The position numbers were made by a program, and so were the translations under genes. Below, piece by piece: positions 52,530-60,007 of a stretch of 64,000 nt of DNA. Positions within the stretch are counted from its first letter, which is position 1. Each line of letters begins with the position of its first letter. This DNA is from Acidobacteriota bacterium (GTDB lineage Bacteria; Acidobacteriota; Vicinamibacteria; Vicinamibacterales; CAVVIG01). The stretch spans positions 384,488 through 448,487 of the forward strand of contig QHWB01000040.1 in the NCBI GenBank assembly GCA_003222395.1, in the 5' to 3' direction. The notes below the pieces were generated by a model, which was given only the letters and a program-made list of their open reading frames with translations, ran no database searches and was not told where the DNA came from.

Positions 52530-53114
52530 TTAAACCTTTTCGACGGCGGCGAGATGCGGGTCGAAGCAGTGCCGGCAGCGCGCTTCGTACATGCCGGTGG
52601 CGCCGACGAGGACGCGGTCGCTGCTGGCGACGAGGCGCTGCGTGTGGTTCGCCGGATCGCCGCAGACGACGCAGATGGCGAGCGTCTTGGTGATGTATTC
52701 GGCAATCGCGAGCAGCTGCGGCATCGGCTCGAAGGGACGCCCGAGATAATCCTGATCGAGGCCGGCGACGATGACCCGCTTGCCGCGATTCGCGAGCGCA
52801 TTGCACGCCCCAGGCAGACCCGCGTCGAAGAACTGCCCCTCGTCGATTCCGACGACGTCGGTGTCGTCGTCGACGCGGCGCAGCAGCTCGTCGGAGTTGC
52901 GGACGTTCTGCGACGCGATTCGCATGTCGCTGTGCGAGACGATCTGATCTTCGCCGAAGCGGTCGTCGATGAGCGGCTTGAAGATCTGAACCTTCTGGCG
53001 GGCGATCTGCGCGCGACGCAGCCGGCGGATCAGCTCCTCGCTCTTGCCGCTGAACATGCTGCCGGTGATGACTTCGATCCAGCCGTGCGACGGCGTACTT
53101 CTGACTTCGTCCAT
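52530..53114 (-). CDS. tdk: Thymidine kinase
   Basis: A 194-residue type II thymidine kinase for salvage of thymidine. P-loop [17 protein letters not shown], the Walker B-like GIDEGQFFD and the zinc-ribbon cysteines (CVVCGD and CRHC) are present. Length is typical. It starts one base inside the efp stop (TGATG), so translation is coupled. Confidence 0.95.
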   Translation of the reverse strand: MDEVRSTPSHGWIEVITGSMFSGKSEELIRRLRRAQIARQKVQIFKPLIDDRFGEDQIVSHSDMRIASQNVRNSDELLRRVDDDTDVVGIDEGQFFDAGLPGACNALANRGKRVIVAGLDQDYLGRPFEPMPQLLAIAEYITKTLAICVVCGDPANHTQRLVASSDRVLVGATGMYEARCRHCFDPHLAAVEKV

Positions 53115-53680
53115 CAGACCCGTGCTTGGTATTCGCCGGTCTCCGTGTTGACGCGCACCTTGTCGCCTTCGTTGATGAACGGCGGCACTTGCACGACGAG
53201 CCCGGTTTCGAGCGTCGCCGGCTTCACCTGCGCGCTCGCCGTCGCGCCCTTGATGCCCGGAACGGTTTCCTTGACGACGAGATCGACGGTCTGCGGCAGC
53301 TCAATGCCGACCGGCTCGCTGTCGTAGAACTCCACGCGGATGATCGCGTCGGCGATCAGGAAGTCCTTCGATTCGCCCATCGCCTCCGCCGAGATGTGGA
53401 TCTGATCGTACGTGGTCGTGTCCATGAAGTAGTAGTGGTCGCCGTCGTTGTAGAGATACTGCATTTCGCGCTCTTCGAGAATCGCGCGCTCGATGTCGTC
53501 TTCGGCGCGGAACTTCTGATCGGACAACGCCTGCGTCCGGATGTTCCGCATGCGCGCCTGGATGAAGCCGCGCTTGTTGCCCGGCGTCATGTGCTGCGTG
53601 TCCATGATGCGGAACAGATCGGCGCCGATCTTGATCAGCATCCCCTTGCGCAGACGGGTTGCCTGAATGGAATAAGCCAT
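53114..53680 (-). CDS. efp: Elongation factor P
   Basis: A 188-residue three-domain protein that rescues ribosomes stalled at polyproline. Domains I-III are all present, with [20 protein letters not shown] and [20 protein letters not shown]. The loop reaching the peptidyl-transferase centre, KPGKGQAF in E. coli, reads TPGNKRGF here with equal length, so the position of the modified Lys34 is Asn (N35), followed by Lys. ATG 53680; the longer frame upstream overlaps hsp20 antisense and is rejected. First gene of a five-gene operon. Confidence 0.95.
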   Translation of the reverse strand: MAYSIQATRLRKGMLIKIGADLFRIMDTQHMTPGNKRGFIQARMRNIRTQALSDQKFRAEDDIERAILEEREMQYLYNDGDHYYFMDTTTYDQIHISAEAMGESKDFLIADAIIRVEFYDSEPVGIELPQTVDLVVKETVPGIKGATASAQVKPATLETGLVVQVPPFINEGDKVRVNTETGEYQARV

Positions 53681-53736
53681 CGTGCTCTGGTGCCTCGTGC
53701 GAATGCGCGCGCTCCGCGCAGGTGTATAACCTTGGG

Positions 53737-53775
53737 ATCGTAGCACAGCCGGTCTGAAACCAATCGTGCTACGAT
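53737..53775. promoter_or_regulatory. 10-base inverted repeat overlapping the hsp20 start
   Basis: ATCGTAGCAC at 53737-53746 and GTGCTACGAT at 53766-53775 are perfect inverted repeats 19 bases apart. The right arm includes the first two bases of the hsp20 ATG. It could be an operator between efp and hsp20, or an RNA hairpin masking the start codon. It is not a CIRCE element (TTAGCACTC-N9-GAGTGCTAA), though it shares the TAGCAC core. Confidence 0.55.
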
Positions 53776-54196
53776 GAAAAACGTGGCGTTTACGCGGTGG
53801 GATCCGCTGCGCGATCTGCTCGCGCTCCACGAACAACTCGGACAACTCGTCGGCACCGATGCGCCGGGCTGGACGCCGCCGGTCGATCTGTACGAGACCG
53901 CCGGCGAGTTCGTGCTGATGGCGGAGCTGCCGGGCCTGAAGCGAGACCAGGTGGAGATTCACGCGGAGGATGCGCGAATCGTCATCCGCGGCGCGCGCGG
54001 TGAATCTGCCGACCGCGATATCCCCTGCGAGCATTACCATCGCGTCGAGCGCGGTCACGGACGATTCTCCCGCGCGTTCTCGCTGCCGGAACCGATCAAC
54101 GTCGAGGCTATCACGGCGGAGCTGAAGGACGGCATCCTCACCATCACGATGCCGAAAGCGGACGACCGCAGCTCCCGCCGCGTCGACGTGTCATGA
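53774..54196 (+). CDS. Hsp20 family small heat shock protein
   Basis: A 140-residue alpha-crystallin-domain chaperone. WTPPVDLYETAGEFVLMAEL opens the domain and GRFSRAFSLPEPINVEAITA with DGILTITMPKAD closes it. The N-terminal arm is short (FTRWDPLRDLLALHEQL). The C-terminal IxI anchor is replaced by VDV. Holds unfolding proteins during stress. The start codon lies within an inverted repeat. It is followed by the disrupted htrA, so both may once have formed a stress operon. Confidence 0.92.
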   Translation: MKNVAFTRWDPLRDLLALHEQLGQLVGTDAPGWTPPVDLYETAGEFVLMAELPGLKRDQVEIHAEDARIVIRGARGESADRDIPCEHYHRVERGHGRFSRAFSLPEPINVEAITAELKDGILTITMPKADDRSSRRVDVS

Positions 54197-54221
54197 GAGT
54201 GGAGATCCCGGGCTGAGTCTC

Positions 54222-55372
54222 ATGTTCCGTAGATTTTTCCTCTCGCTCGTGCTCCTGTTCGCCGGATTTGCGGCCGGGCTCGCCGTCACGGCGCGGATTC
54301 GCGCGGCCGACGCTCGCGCCGACCTCCCGCCGGCGCGACCCGCGACCACAGCGGTCGAACCGCAAAGGCCCGCGCCGACGCCTGCGCAGACGCCGTCGGC
54401 GTCGTATTCCGGAGTGCCCGATTTCACGCGCGTGGCCGCGAGCGCCGTGAAAGGCGTGTCGAACATCTCATCGCTGCAGGTGGTTCGCGCTCCGAACTCT
54501 CCGTTCTCGAGCGATCCCTTCTTCCGCTACTTCTTCGGCGACGACGACATCTTCGGATCGCGCGACCGGCGATCGATGAGCCTCGGGTCGGGCGTCATCA
54601 TCTCGTCCGACGGCTACATCGTCACCAACAACCACGTGATCGGCGAAAACGACAACGTGCGCGGGGCGCGCACCGAGATCACGATCGCGCTGCCGGACAA
54701 GCGCGAAGTGCGCGGCCGCATCATCGGCACCGATCCGACCACTGACATCGCGCTGGTGAAGGCCAACCTTACCGGGCTGCCGGTCATTCCCTGGGGCGAT
54801 TCGAGCCAGCTGAAGATCGGCGAGTGGGTGCTCGCGATCGGCAGTCCGTTTCAGTTGAGTCAGACGGTGACTGCCGGCATCGTCAGCGCGACCGGACGAT
54901 CGAACCTGGGCTTCACGGACTACGAAGACTTCATTCAGACGGACGCCGCCATCTCTTCAGCCAGAGCGGCGGCTATCAGGGCATCGGGTTCGCCGTGCCG
55001 AGCAACCTCGCGAAGAAAATCGTCGACGACCTGATGAAGTACGGCGACGTGCGGCGGGGATCGATCGGCTACATCGGCATCGAGCGGCTGACGCCGGAGA
55101 TTGCCGAGGACGTCGGCGCGAAGAACACGAACGGCGCGCTGGTATCGCGCATGAGCCGCGCGTCTGAAGCCTACGACGCCGGCCTGCGTCCCGGTGACAT
55201 CATCGTCGGCTTCAACGGTCAGACAATCGACGACCCGTCACAGCTGCAGCGCGTCATCTCCGACGCGCGGATCGGATCGACGGCCACGGTCAAGGTGCTG
55301 CGCAACGGCCGCACCATGGAGTTCAAGCTCCCGATCGTGTCGACCTCGACCTCCGGGCGCGGGCGGCGGTAG
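54222..55372 (+). pseudogene. htrA: Disrupted HtrA/DegP serine protease
   Basis: The first 243 codons encode a signal anchor and a trypsin-like domain with catalytic His (IVTNNHVIGE) and Asp (DPTTDIALVK) up to YEDFIQTDAAI. At about 54951-54956 the frame shifts: similarity resumes one frame over with FSQSGGYQGIGFAVPSNLAK and a complete PDZ domain to 55372. The missing 22 or so residues are those that carry the catalytic Ser (NPGNSGGP in relatives). The junction sits where two copies of GCCATC would lie, suggesting deletion between short repeats plus two extra bases. As sequenced it cannot be an active protease; an assembly error is the alternative. Confidence 0.85.
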
Positions 55373-55396
55373 AGGGCGCTCGCGTGAAAGCTCCCG

Positions 55397-56689
55397 CTAC
55401 GGCACTGAGACAGCGCCGTAGCGCGGGGCTTTCAGCCGAACATCTTCCGAGGCTTTCAGCCGAGCGTCCCGTTCACGCCACCACGTTTCGAAATCCTTGA
55501 ACGATCGTGTGAGCCGCACCGGATCGTTCAACTGCTTCGCCACGACTTCGGCCGTCTTGTATCCGTTGCCGGTCACGCAGACGACGATCGACTCGTCGCG
55601 CGGAATCGCGCCGCGGCGAACCAGCTCGATGGCCGCCGCGAGCGTCGTGCCGCCCGCAGGCTCCGTGAAGATGCCTTCCGTTTCGGCGAGCAGCCGAATC
55701 GCATCGACGATTTGTTCGTCCGACACCGCGGCGCCGCCGCCGCCGGTCGCGCGAACGCTTTGAATGACCTGATACCCGTCGGCTGGATTTCCGATCGCAA
55801 TCGATTTCGCGATCGTGTTCGGCCGGACCGGCTCCGGGTGCTCGAGCCCGGCTTCGAGCGCGTTCACGACCGGCGAGCATCCTGCCGCTTGAGCGGCGTA
55901 CACCTTCGGCAGCTGTCCGTCGACGAGGCCAACCTCACGCAGCTCGCGAAGCCCGCGGACGATGCGCGGCAACAGCGTGCCGCCGGCGACGGGCGACACG
56001 AGGTGCTTCGGGTAGCGCCATCCCAGCTGCTCGACGATCTCGAATCCGAGCGTCTTCGCTCCTTCCGCGTAGTACGCGCGCAGGTTGATGTTGACGAAGC
56101 CCCAGCGATACCGGTCCGCCACCTGCGTGCAGAGCCGATTCACATCGTCGTAATTGCCGGCGATGGCGAGAATCGTCGGATTGAAGATCGCGGACCCGAG
56201 CAGCTTGCCGGCTTCGAGGTTGTCAGGGATGAACACGCAGCAGTCGATGCCGAGCCGTGCGGCATGGGCGGCGACGCTGTTCGCCAGGTTGCCGGTCGAG
56301 GCGCACGCGAGCATGTCGAATCCGAGCTCGATGGCGCGCGTCGCCGCCACCGAGACGACGCGGTCCTTGTAGGAGAGCGTGGGATGGTTGACCGAGTCGT
56401 CCTTGATGTAGAGCTCGTCGACGCCGAGCCGCGCGGCCAGGCGATCGCAGCGCACGAGCGGCGTGAAGCCGGAGTTGAACCCCGTTCGAGGCTCGCCGGC
56501 AATCGGCAGCAACTCGCGATAGCGCCACAGATTTTTCGGCCGGCTCGCGACCTGCTCGCGCGTCAGCGCGATCGCGCTGTAGTCGTACAGCGGCTCCAAT
56601 GGACCGAGGCACCGATCGCACACGTAGGTCGCCTCCGCCGCAAAGAAGGTCTTGCACAGATGACACTGGAGTCCCAGGAATGCGCTCAC
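55397..56689 (-). CDS. thrC: Threonine synthase
   Basis: A 430-residue PLP enzyme converting O-phosphohomoserine to threonine. It has an N-terminal zinc-ribbon-like CHLC...CDRC motif, the PLP Lys in TLSYKDRVVS, CASTGNLANSVAAHAARLGI and the phosphate-binding AGGTLLPR. The last 20 residues (RLKASEDVRLKAPRYGAV and onward) are encoded by repeat family C. Its start overlaps the end of hom by four bases, so it is under control of the SAM riboswitch upstream of hom. Confidence 0.93.
   Translation of the reverse strand: MSAFLGLQCHLCKTFFAAEATYVCDRCLGPLEPLYDYSAIALTREQVASRPKNLWRYRELLPIAGEPRTGFNSGFTPLVRCDRLAARLGVDELYIKDDSVNHPTLSYKDRVVSVAATRAIELGFDMLACASTGNLANSVAAHAARLGIDCCVFIPDNLEAGKLLGSAIFNPTILAIAGNYDDVNRLCTQVADRYRWGFVNINLRAYYAEGAKTLGFEIVEQLGWRYPKHLVSPVAGGTLLPRIVRGLRELREVGLVDGQLPKVYAAQAAGCSPVVNALEAGLEHPEPVRPNTIAKSIAIGNPADGYQVIQSVRATGGGGAAVSDEQIVDAIRLLAETEGIFTEPAGGTTLAAAIELVRRGAIPRDESIVVCVTGNGYKTAEVVAKQLNDPVRLTRSFKDFETWWRERDARLKASEDVRLKAPRYGAVSVP
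55417..55475. repeat. Repeat family C forming the thrC tail
   Basis: CGTAGCGCGGGGCTTTCAGC with CGAAC, then GAGGCTTTCAGCCGAGCG. The same unit occurs at 59884-60007 and 61421-61470. It encodes the C-terminal tail of threonine synthase. Confidence 0.75.
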
Positions 56690-57807
56690 ACGGCCTCCGT
56701 CAGCGTGATGCTTGAAAGTTCGAGGTCTGAAGTCCGAAGGACGAAGTCAGAAGTACGAAGTGGTAAGTCAGAAATCGGTTCGAAGTCCGACGGTTGAAGC
56801 TCGAACTGCGTCGTCAGAACCGGCGCGGGCACGATAGCTGCGCGGTCGCGGGCAATCGCCATCAGGTCGCTCAGAACGGCGACCGATGTCGCGTCGCCGC
56901 CGGCGCCAATGCCGAAGATGCCGGTCTCGCCGGAGTGAGCGCCGGTGACAACGGCCGCGTTCGCGGGACCTACCGTCCGCGCGAAGATCGACGAACGCGG
57001 CACGACGACCGGCGCGACCCACGCGGTGAGGCGCGACGCGGCATAGTCGTAGTCGGCGTGCGCGAGCTGGCGGATCGTGCCGCCCCGGCGTCGCGCATCG
57101 TCGAAATCGGACGGCGCGATGTGAGCGGCCGATCGCACCGGAATCCGGATCGGATCCAGATGCAGCCCGAACGCGAGGCCGCAGAGGATCGCGAGCTTCG
57201 CGCGCGCATCCTCGCCGTCGAGATCAGACGAAGGGTCGGCCTCGGCGTAGCCCTTCGCGCGCGCGTCGGCAAGCGCAGTGTCCATCGAGCAGCCGGTGGC
57301 GTCGATCTGCGACAGGACGGCGTTGGTCGTGCCGTTCAGAATCGCCTCGACGCGGGTGATGCGATCGCCGGCGAGGCCTTCGGCGACGGCGCGGACGATC
57401 GGCATCGCGCCGCCGACGGCTGCCTCGAACCGCAGCTGACGCCCCTGCCGCGCCGCCAGCCGGCGCAGGCGGACACCGTGCCGCGCCACGACTTGTTTGT
57501 TCGCCGTCACGACCGACTTGCCCGCGAGGAGTGAATCCGCAACCCACGATGCCGCCGGCTCGACACCGCCGATCGCCTCGACGATGACGTCGACGTCGCT
57601 CTGCAGGATGTCGTCGATGCGATCGGTCCAGACGACGCCCGCGAGCTCCGGATGCGCGGCGCGCTTCATCGATGAACGCCGGTCGAAGATGTGCGTGAAG
57701 TCGAGATAATTCTCACAGGGAACGGCGTCGGGGTGGGTCAGACGGCGGGCGACGGCGGAACCGACGGTGCCAAAACCGAGAAGCGCTACACGACAGCGGG
57801 CGATCAC
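56686..57807 (-). CDS. hom: Homoserine dehydrogenase, short form without ACT domain
   Basis: A 373-residue enzyme reducing aspartate semialdehyde to homoserine, the branch metabolite for threonine and methionine. The Rossmann loop is VALLGFGTVGSAVARRL; EAILNGTTNAVLSQI and YAEADPSSDLDGEDARAK are catalytic-domain signatures. The GTG at 57807 is preferred: it has a GGGAGAGA Shine-Dalgarno sequence, while the upstream ATG 57822 lies inside the riboswitch P1 helix. The C-terminal ACT domain that confers threonine inhibition in most bacterial homologues is missing; instead the protein ends in repeat-encoded LRTSDFVLRTSDLELS. Confidence 0.93.
   Translation of the reverse strand: MIARCRVALLGFGTVGSAVARRLTHPDAVPCENYLDFTHIFDRRSSMKRAAHPELAGVVWTDRIDDILQSDVDVIVEAIGGVEPAASWVADSLLAGKSVVTANKQVVARHGVRLRRLAARQGRQLRFEAAVGGAMPIVRAVAEGLAGDRITRVEAILNGTTNAVLSQIDATGCSMDTALADARAKGYAEADPSSDLDGEDARAKLAILCGLAFGLHLDPIRIPVRSAAHIAPSDFDDARRRGGTIRQLAHADYDYAASRLTAWVAPVVVPRSSIFARTVGPANAAVVTGAHSGETGIFGIGAGGDATSVAVLSDLMAIARDRAAIVPAPVLTTQFELQPSDFEPISDLPLRTSDFVLRTSDLELSSITLTEAV
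56712..56790 (-). repeat. GAAGTCCGAAG-type degenerate tandem repeat in the hom 3' end
   Basis: On the plus strand GAAGTCCGAAGGACGAAGTC, AGAAGTACGAAGTGG and GGTTCGAAGTCCG are tandem variants of a CGAAGT unit. They encode the Ser-Asp-rich C-terminus of homoserine dehydrogenase. Confidence 0.7.
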
Positions 57808-57816
57808 GACTCTCTC

Positions 57817-57959
57817 CCTCATCTCCCCGCGGTCGCTCGCGTCCCGGCTTTAGCCGGACTGAAGCGAACCGCGGCAGGAATTGGCACCTGAACCGCGACG
57901 TCGTGTCGCGTGGTTGCCGTGGCGTCGCAGGGCCTGTCCCTCAGCCACTCTGGATAAAG
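57817..57959 (-). ncRNA. SAM-I (S-box) riboswitch upstream of hom-thrC
   Basis: Reading on the minus strand, all core elements of the SAM-I aptamer are in order: CTTTATCCAGAG, GAGGGACAGGCCC, CGGCAACC, a P3 helix (CGCGAC/GTCGCG), GGTGCCAATTCCTGC, a P4 helix (CCGCGGT.. with ..ACCGCGG) and the terminal AGATGAGG. P1 pairs CTTTATC (57953-57959) with GATGAGG (57817-57823), seven base pairs with two GU. The 3' strand of P1 runs directly into the Shine-Dalgarno sequence of hom (GAGGGAGAGA), with GTG at 57807. SAM binding should stabilise P1 and block initiation. There is no intrinsic terminator, so control is likely translational. Confidence 0.93.
57841..57859 (-). repeat. CCGGCTAAAGCCGG hairpin repeat inside riboswitch P4
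   Basis: GTCCGGCTAAAGCCGGGAC forms a perfect hairpin that caps the P4 helix. It resembles the GGCTGAAGCC-type dispersed repeats of this genome and appears to have been accommodated in the aptamer's tolerant P4 loop. Confidence 0.55.
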
Positions 57960-58035
57960 AAGGCGTATTCAGTTGTTCCGCGGACTATACCAGACGCGCG
58001 GACCGGACGCAAATCGATATATGCAGATACCTCGA

Positions 58036-59871
58036 TTAAGCTGAGCACTCCCCGTCCATCACCACCGGCGCGAACTCGTCCGCTTCCCCGAGATCGACGA
58101 AATCGGCCGGCACCGCGTCGCCCGGCTGGAGCCGCTCGAGATCGGCGAGCTCGATTTTCACGCGACTCAGATCGACGCGCGCGAAGAACGCGGGTGCCGA
58201 CTCCTCGACCTCGCGCTCGCGCACGTAGAGCGCAATCAATCGCTCCAGCGCGTCGATGATGCGGCGGGCCGGGACCTTCGCGGCGAGCCGCGCGAACGCC
58301 GCGCCCTGCTCGCTCACGCCGCCGCCGACCATCACGAAGTACTGTGGCACGGCGCGGGAGCCGAGGCGCCGCACGCTGCCCTGGAATCCGATGGTCGCAA
58401 TGTGATGTTGGCCGCATCCGTTCGGGCAGCCGCTGATCTTGATGTGCGCCCCATCGGCGGCCGCGATCAGATCGGGCCGCGCCCGAAGATGGTCCTCGAG
58501 CAGCCGGCCGAGGCCGCGCGACTGCGTGACGGCCAGACGGCACGATTCCGCGCCTGGGCAGCTGACGACATCCGCGATTGTCGCCGCGTCGGCGAGTCCC
58601 AGCCCCGCCGCCGCGAGTCGACGATAGAGCTGCCGCGCGTTGGACGAATCGATCCATCGGAACAACAGATCCTGATCGATGGTTACGCGCACGCTGCCGT
58701 CGCCGTAGGCGCGCGCGAGCTCGCCGAGGACGCGCATCTGCTCGCTCGTCAGATCGCCCAGCGGCACCGTCGCCGTCGCCGAGACGTAACCGAACTGTTT
58801 CTGCGGGCGGACGTTCGTCGACCGCCAGCGCGCGTACGCATCGTCGCCCGACTGAAACACGGGAACGACCTGCGGCGTCAGGCCCGGACCGGACACACGG
58901 CCGGCCGTCACGCGCGACGCGATGCGGCCGACCGACGGCGACTCTTCCTTCGGCCACGCGGGAACCGACTCGGACGCTGGCGGATCGATGTCGAGCGTCG
59001 GGACGTCGCCGCGCAGCCGGCACGCGGTCAGCTCGCGGTCGTACTCCTCGCGCCACCGCGTCCATCCGAGCTGCTTGATCATGAATTTCATGCGGTTGCG
59101 CTGCTTGTGCTCGTAGTCACCGAAGCGCTTGAACACCCGGAGCACCGCTTCCGCGACGCGCAGGATCTCGGACGCCGGCAGGAAGTCGTGCAGCACCCCG
59201 GCGTTGGTGACCATGATGGAGGTGCCGCCGCCGGCGGTGACGCGGAAGCCGCGCCCGCCGTCGGGCCCGAGCTGCGCGCGGAAGCCGAGATCGTTGATGC
59301 CGATCATCACGTGATCGGTCGCGCAGCCTTCGAACGCGATCTTGAATTTGCGCGGCAGCGTCGAGCTCAAAGGATGCCGGAGGAGAAAACGGGTCAATCC
59401 CTCCGCGTACGGCGACACGTCGAAGCGCTCGTCGGCCGACACGCCCGCGTACGGGCAGCCGGTGATGTTTCGCACCGAGTTGCCGCACGCCTCGCGCGTC
59501 GTCAGACCGGTTTCGGCGAGGCGGCGCATCGCCGGCTCGACATCGTGCAGCTTGACGAAGTGGAACTGAACGTTCTGCCGCGTCGTGATGTGCCCGAAGC
59601 CGCGCGAGTGCCGCTCCGCCACGTCGGCGAGTGCATCGAGCTGGTCGGCCGTCAGCACGCCCTGTGGAATCTTGATGCGCAGCATCTGCGCATCTTCGGC
59701 CTGCCGCTGTCCGTAGGTGCCGCGCACCAGCCGGAACGCGCGCCACTGCTCGGGCGTCAGCTCACCGCGCTCGTACTTCTCGAGCGTGGCCACGAACTCG
59801 TCGATGTCCGCAACGCTGGCGAACGAGAGCCGCGCGCGGCCGAACGTTTTTGGATCGTCTACTACTGACAT
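58036..59871 (-). CDS. Siroheme/4Fe-4S nitrite or sulfite reductase
   Basis: A 611-residue hemoprotein carrying two ferredoxin-like and two siroheme-binding repeats. The cluster/siroheme Cys are in SCPGAESCRLAVTQSR and KISGCPNGCGQH; ITTRQNVQFHFV and TREACGNSVRNITGCPYAG match the first half. This family reduces sulfite to sulfide or nitrite to ammonia by six electrons, with ferredoxin as likely donor. The cysteine-rich leader upstream of the operon favours sulfite reductase. The Shine-Dalgarno GAGG before the ATG 59871 is supplied by repeat family C. It ends 80 bases downstream of the SAM riboswitch start region, both on the minus strand. Confidence 0.9.
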   Translation of the reverse strand: MSVVDDPKTFGRARLSFASVADIDEFVATLEKYERGELTPEQWRAFRLVRGTYGQRQAEDAQMLRIKIPQGVLTADQLDALADVAERHSRGFGHITTRQNVQFHFVKLHDVEPAMRRLAETGLTTREACGNSVRNITGCPYAGVSADERFDVSPYAEGLTRFLLRHPLSSTLPRKFKIAFEGCATDHVMIGINDLGFRAQLGPDGGRGFRVTAGGGTSIMVTNAGVLHDFLPASEILRVAEAVLRVFKRFGDYEHKQRNRMKFMIKQLGWTRWREEYDRELTACRLRGDVPTLDIDPPASESVPAWPKEESPSVGRIASRVTAGRVSGPGLTPQVVPVFQSGDDAYARWRSTNVRPQKQFGYVSATATVPLGDLTSEQMRVLGELARAYGDGSVRVTIDQDLLFRWIDSSNARQLYRRLAAAGLGLADAATIADVVSCPGAESCRLAVTQSRGLGRLLEDHLRARPDLIAAADGAHIKISGCPNGCGQHHIATIGFQGSVRRLGSRAVPQYFVMVGGGVSEQGAAFARLAAKVPARRIIDALERLIALYVREREVEESAPAFFARVDLSRVKIELADLERLQPGDAVPADFVDLGEADEFAPVVMDGECSA

Positions 59872-59883
59872 ATGCGCCTCGTA

Positions 59884-60007
59884 CGCTCGGCTGAAAGCCT
59901 CGCGCTACGTCCTTTGCTGAACGCCTCGTACGCCCGGCTCAAAGCCTCGCGCTATATCCGTGCGTTCACACGGTTGCCACTTCGTAGCGCGAGCCTTTCA
60001 GGCGAGC
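59884..60007. repeat. Three units of repeat family C
   Basis: CGCTCGGCTGAAAGCCTCGC (then GCTACG) at 59884-59909, CGCCCGGCTCAAAGCCTCGC at 59931-59950, and an inverted copy CGTAGCGCGAGCCTTTCAGG at 59982-60001. They fill the sumT/reductase junction, code for the sumT tail and supply the reductase ribosome binding site. Confidence 0.8.

Noticed and set aside
53737-53775. CIRCE operator for HrcA before hsp20
   Set aside because: The arms share TAGCAC but the spacer is 19, not 9, and the sequence does not match TTAGCACTC/GAGTGCTAA.
57820-57822. ATG at 57822 as the hom start
   Set aside because: It lies within the 3' strand of riboswitch P1 and has no ribosome binding site; the GTG at 57807 has a good one and fits the protein alignment.
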